The translations under genes and the position numbers were made by a program. From NCBI RefSeq assembly GCF_014196745.1, contig NZ_JACIEH010000002.1, positions 1,364,383 to 1,428,382 of the forward strand: a stretch of DNA of 64,000 bases. The letters are read 5' to 3'. The notes beneath the pieces are model-generated. The model did not search any database and had not been told where the DNA came from. It was given only the letters and a program-made list of their open reading frames with translations. Positions 62,801 to 64,000 of this stretch are shown in pieces (within the stretch, counting starts at the first letter, position 1; every line of letters starts with the position of its first letter). This stretch comes from Sphingomonas kyeonggiensis. Lineage in GTDB: Bacteria; Pseudomonadota; Alphaproteobacteria; Sphingomonadales; Sphingomonadaceae.

Positions 62801-63848
62801 CGGCAACCTGACCAGTTCGGGAAGCGCCAACTATGGCTACACAGCCGAGAACCGGCTGGCCTCCGCGCCTGGTGCAATAATGGTTTATGAGCCAGGCGGC
62901 GGGCAATTGCTTCAGTACGCCACCAATGAGGACACGCGCTTCGCTTGGTCAGGTAGCCAGATGATCTCCGAGATTAATGTTCCGAGCCTGGCAATCACCA
63001 AGCGCTACGTGCCGGGTCCTGGCGTCGATGAAACCGTGGTGTGGTATGAGGGCTCGGGTACAAGCGATCGGCGCTGGCTCCATGCGGACGAGCGTGGTTC
63101 GGTGGTGGCCGTGACCGACGGTTCGGGCAACGCGATCGGCATCAACCGCTATGACGAATATGGCATCCCCGCTGCGAGCAATATTGGACGCTTCCAATAT
63201 ACTGGGCAGGCATGGATGCCCGAGCTCGGACTCTATTACTACAAGGCGCGTGTCTACTCATCGACTTTAGGTAGATTTATGCAGCCCGATCCAATCGGAT
63301 ACGAATCGGGTATGAACCTTTACAATTATGTGAACGGAGACCCGATCAATCTTACTGATCCCAGCGGCCTTTTGTTTTGCCGCACGCAGTACTATGCGAG
63401 CGCTTCCACGCTTGAAGGATATCCGGGAGCGACGCTCGCGACGAGCAAATGTGAATATGGCTCAAGCGATTTTATCTTACCCAGAGAAATTGGTCTTGAG
63501 GTTGGCGGTGGCGGTGGCGGTGGGGACTCGCAGGATCACTCAAAAGGCGATCCTCCCCCTGACAAACGTTTAGGAAGAGCGCTGCGATTGCATTTATGCC
63601 TCTCCGCCGTAGGAATAGGCTCCCTGAAGGAATTAGTCAGTTGGACTAATTTGGTTGGCACTGGAGGAAGCACTGCCTTCGAATATTCTAAGGGCGCAAC
63701 CGCGGCGAGAGGCGGATTCACAACTGGTGGCGGGTTTAACGCAGTAAGATCATCGAGCTTAGGCCTGCTTGTATCATCCGGAATAACCATGATTATTGGC
63801 GGGTATAATGGATATCAAAACAGCGAAATCTGCAAAAAAGCCAACTGA
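59823..63848 (+). CDS. Secreted RHS repeat-associated core protein (polymorphic-toxin-like)
   Basis: 1341 residues. The N-terminus has a basic stretch then a signal-like segment ending PAFAQ (residue 36). A long region of YD repeats follows (TYDSRSNVTEVRR, AYDGALNVTSVVK, GYDNLSRVTSKVT, GYDDLGRRASVTR). The conserved RHS core is near residues 1080-1183 (HADERGSVVAVTDGSG, YDEYGIP, YYKARVYSSTLGRFMQPDPI, ending DPSGL). The last 158 residues (from 63372) differ in composition, with lower GC, a GGGGGGG linker and a hydrophobic patch SLGLLVSSGITMIIGGY. That is the usual place for a variable toxin tip. The toxin activity is not recognised. A small membrane ORF overlaps the 3' end. Confidence 0.88.
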   Translation: MKRMQSGRSRGRNGQRFALSVTTFLTNVLAIPAFAQSAHPNLDANGVDVTTDRYVLQLPIASIGSGQAELPLLALDGQYTNWSNIYLNVTPVGGTTRYSVVDGQRFDNFNGAGSSSVYGSGSTISSDGTTYRTSDGVEIVFGNPAGTYGGKSNLCDVNNPTNCILLPISITGKTGMTVNFDWEIFADCSDVPIGSETGPDCQFSWRLTSVSNYAGYSIGWTYGLSSGAGTPGWYHPLTAALRKGTTTVSTVSYANPSPGVYTITKPGGGAWRITGSIGNITGVRRPGAASDTTTVTYSGGAVSSVTIDGIVTGYSRSVSGSTATMVVTDAQSHSTTLVSDLAKYRVTSITNALGKTTSTAYDSLSRPTEITNPEGDKVQYTYDSRSNVTEVRRKAKPGSGLSDIVTSSTFAPNCTSTPWCNSPDTTTDERGNQTEYAYDGITGLLTSVSRPAATSGANHPQTRYSYMTNSAGIALLTMISECRNGTPPSCIGTADEVKTTIAYDGALNVTSVVKGAGDSSLSATSTATYDAAGNLVTADGPLPGGEDTVTYRYDADRLRVGAISPDPDGIGARKRQAVKATYTPNGQLGAVEVGTVVGTADTDWATFVSVQQSTASYDANARKIREVLTAGGTVYGVSEYSYDALGRPDCTATRMNSAAWGASLAACTPATTGSAGSDRITRNNYDPTGRKSKVQTAYGTTDQADEATTSYTDNGKVASVTDGEGNKTSYEYDGFDRLSKTYYPVPAQGAATSSASDYEQLGYDAASNVTSRRLRDGQTITYGYDNLSRVTSKVTSGSAYLDWDVAYGYDLLGRVTSATGDGWAVNALGYDALGRVVTEQNYNATTYHVYDLAGRQTRLTWSDGFYVDYDYSVTGEVTAIRENGATSGAGVLATYGYDDLGRRASVTRGNGTTTSYSYSGVSQLASLTQDLGGSAYDFTNNFSYNPAGQITSLTHSNDAYAWGGHYNVDRPYSVNGLNQMTAAGATSLGYDGRGNLTSSGSANYGYTAENRLASAPGAIMVYEPGGGQLLQYATNEDTRFAWSGSQMISEINVPSLAITKRYVPGPGVDETVVWYEGSGTSDRRWLHADERGSVVAVTDGSGNAIGINRYDEYGIPAASNIGRFQYTGQAWMPELGLYYYKARVYSSTLGRFMQPDPIGYESGMNLYNYVNGDPINLTDPSGLLFCRTQYYASASTLEGYPGATLATSKCEYGSSDFILPREIGLEVGGGGGGGDSQDHSKGDPPPDKRLGRALRLHLCLSAVGIGSLKELVSWTNLVGTGGSTAFEYSKGATAARGGFTTGGGFNAVRSSSLGLLVSSGITMIIGGYNGYQNSEICKKAN

Positions 63849-64000
63849 AATTATTGCCAATATAATCAGTTCTGCAATCTGCATAGCTTGCTTTATATTG
63901 GCCAGAAGGTTTGGACTTTCATTAATTATTTCTATTTTTATTGCAGTTGCAGTTGGCTTTTTGCTTGGGCTGATATTTTCCTTCAGTCAAAGGCTGCGCA
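63808..64000 (+). CDS. AT-rich small membrane protein overlapping the RHS gene, 3' partial
   Basis: A frame starting at ATG 63808 (GGCGGG six bases upstream) overlaps the last 41 nt of the RHS gene in another frame and remains open to the window end, 64 codons. It begins MDIKTAKSAKKPTEIIANII and has two hydrophobic stretches (SSAICIACFILARRFG and LSLIISIFIAVAVGFLLGLI). Base composition is far more AT-rich than the window. Position right behind an RHS tip, gene overlap and membrane nature fit an immunity protein; this is inference. Confidence 0.6.
   Translation, partial: MDIKTAKSAKKPTEIIANIISSAICIACFILARRFGLSLIISIFIAVAVGFLLGLIFSFSQRLR

Overview
The window looks like chromosomal DNA of an alphaproteobacterium of the order Sphingomonadales (Sphingomonas-like). 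The signs are high GC with strong GC3 bias, abundant TonB-dependent receptors (TBDRs) with FecI/FecR partners, a cold-shock/DUF6481 cluster, MHYT signalling proteins and secreted RHS proteins. No rRNA, tRNA or CRISPR array was seen.

Region 1 (1-10.1 kb) handles peptides and amino acids: a partial S10 serine carboxypeptidase, a frameshifted membrane-anchored gene, an amidohydrolase translationally coupled to an ornithine-cyclodeaminase-like enzyme with a divergent Lrp/AsnC regulator, an EamA exporter coupled to an aromatic/aspartate-type aminotransferase with a second divergent Lrp regulator, and an M61 metallopeptidase with a PDZ domain. Region 2 (10.6-17.1 kb) is a C4-dicarboxylate locus: DctD and DctB facing DctA, then an alginate-export-type porin, a CCCATG microsatellite and a decayed malic-enzyme start. 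The DctD homologue has lost the GAFTGA loop needed to engage sigma-54. Region 3 (17.3-21.3 kb) holds unrelated single genes (EF-Tu domain III-like, VioB-type ferritin-like, type-2 OMP decarboxylase, a small secreted protein) separated by degenerate repeats.

Region 4 (21.4-50.3 kb) is dominated by nutrient sensing and uptake. Three cassettes share one plan: ECF sigma factor, FecR anti-sigma, STN-domain TBDR, then exported enzyme(s). The enzymes differ: an alpha/beta hydrolase plus pectin methylesterase, an FAD-dependent oxidoreductase, and an S9 prolyl-oligopeptidase-like peptidase. A fourth TBDR without an STN domain lies divergent to the first cassette. Between the cassettes sit a diguanylate cyclase, a small membrane protein, a LysR gene broken by several frameshifts, and a cspA/DUF6481 cluster.

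Region 5 (50.3-64 kb) looks accessory: a frameshifted DUF6499/DUF2285-type gene, small orphan genes, an isolated phage-tailspike-like beta-helix protein, many copies of a palindromic intergenic repeat, an MHYT-PAS hybrid histidine kinase, a Cys-rich open frame without a start, and at the right edge a secreted RHS protein preceded by a tiny one-YD-repeat secreted protein. An AT-rich membrane ORF overlaps the RHS 3' end and runs off the window; it is a candidate immunity gene. Several genes carry single-base indels, so some frameshifts may be assembly errors rather than decay.
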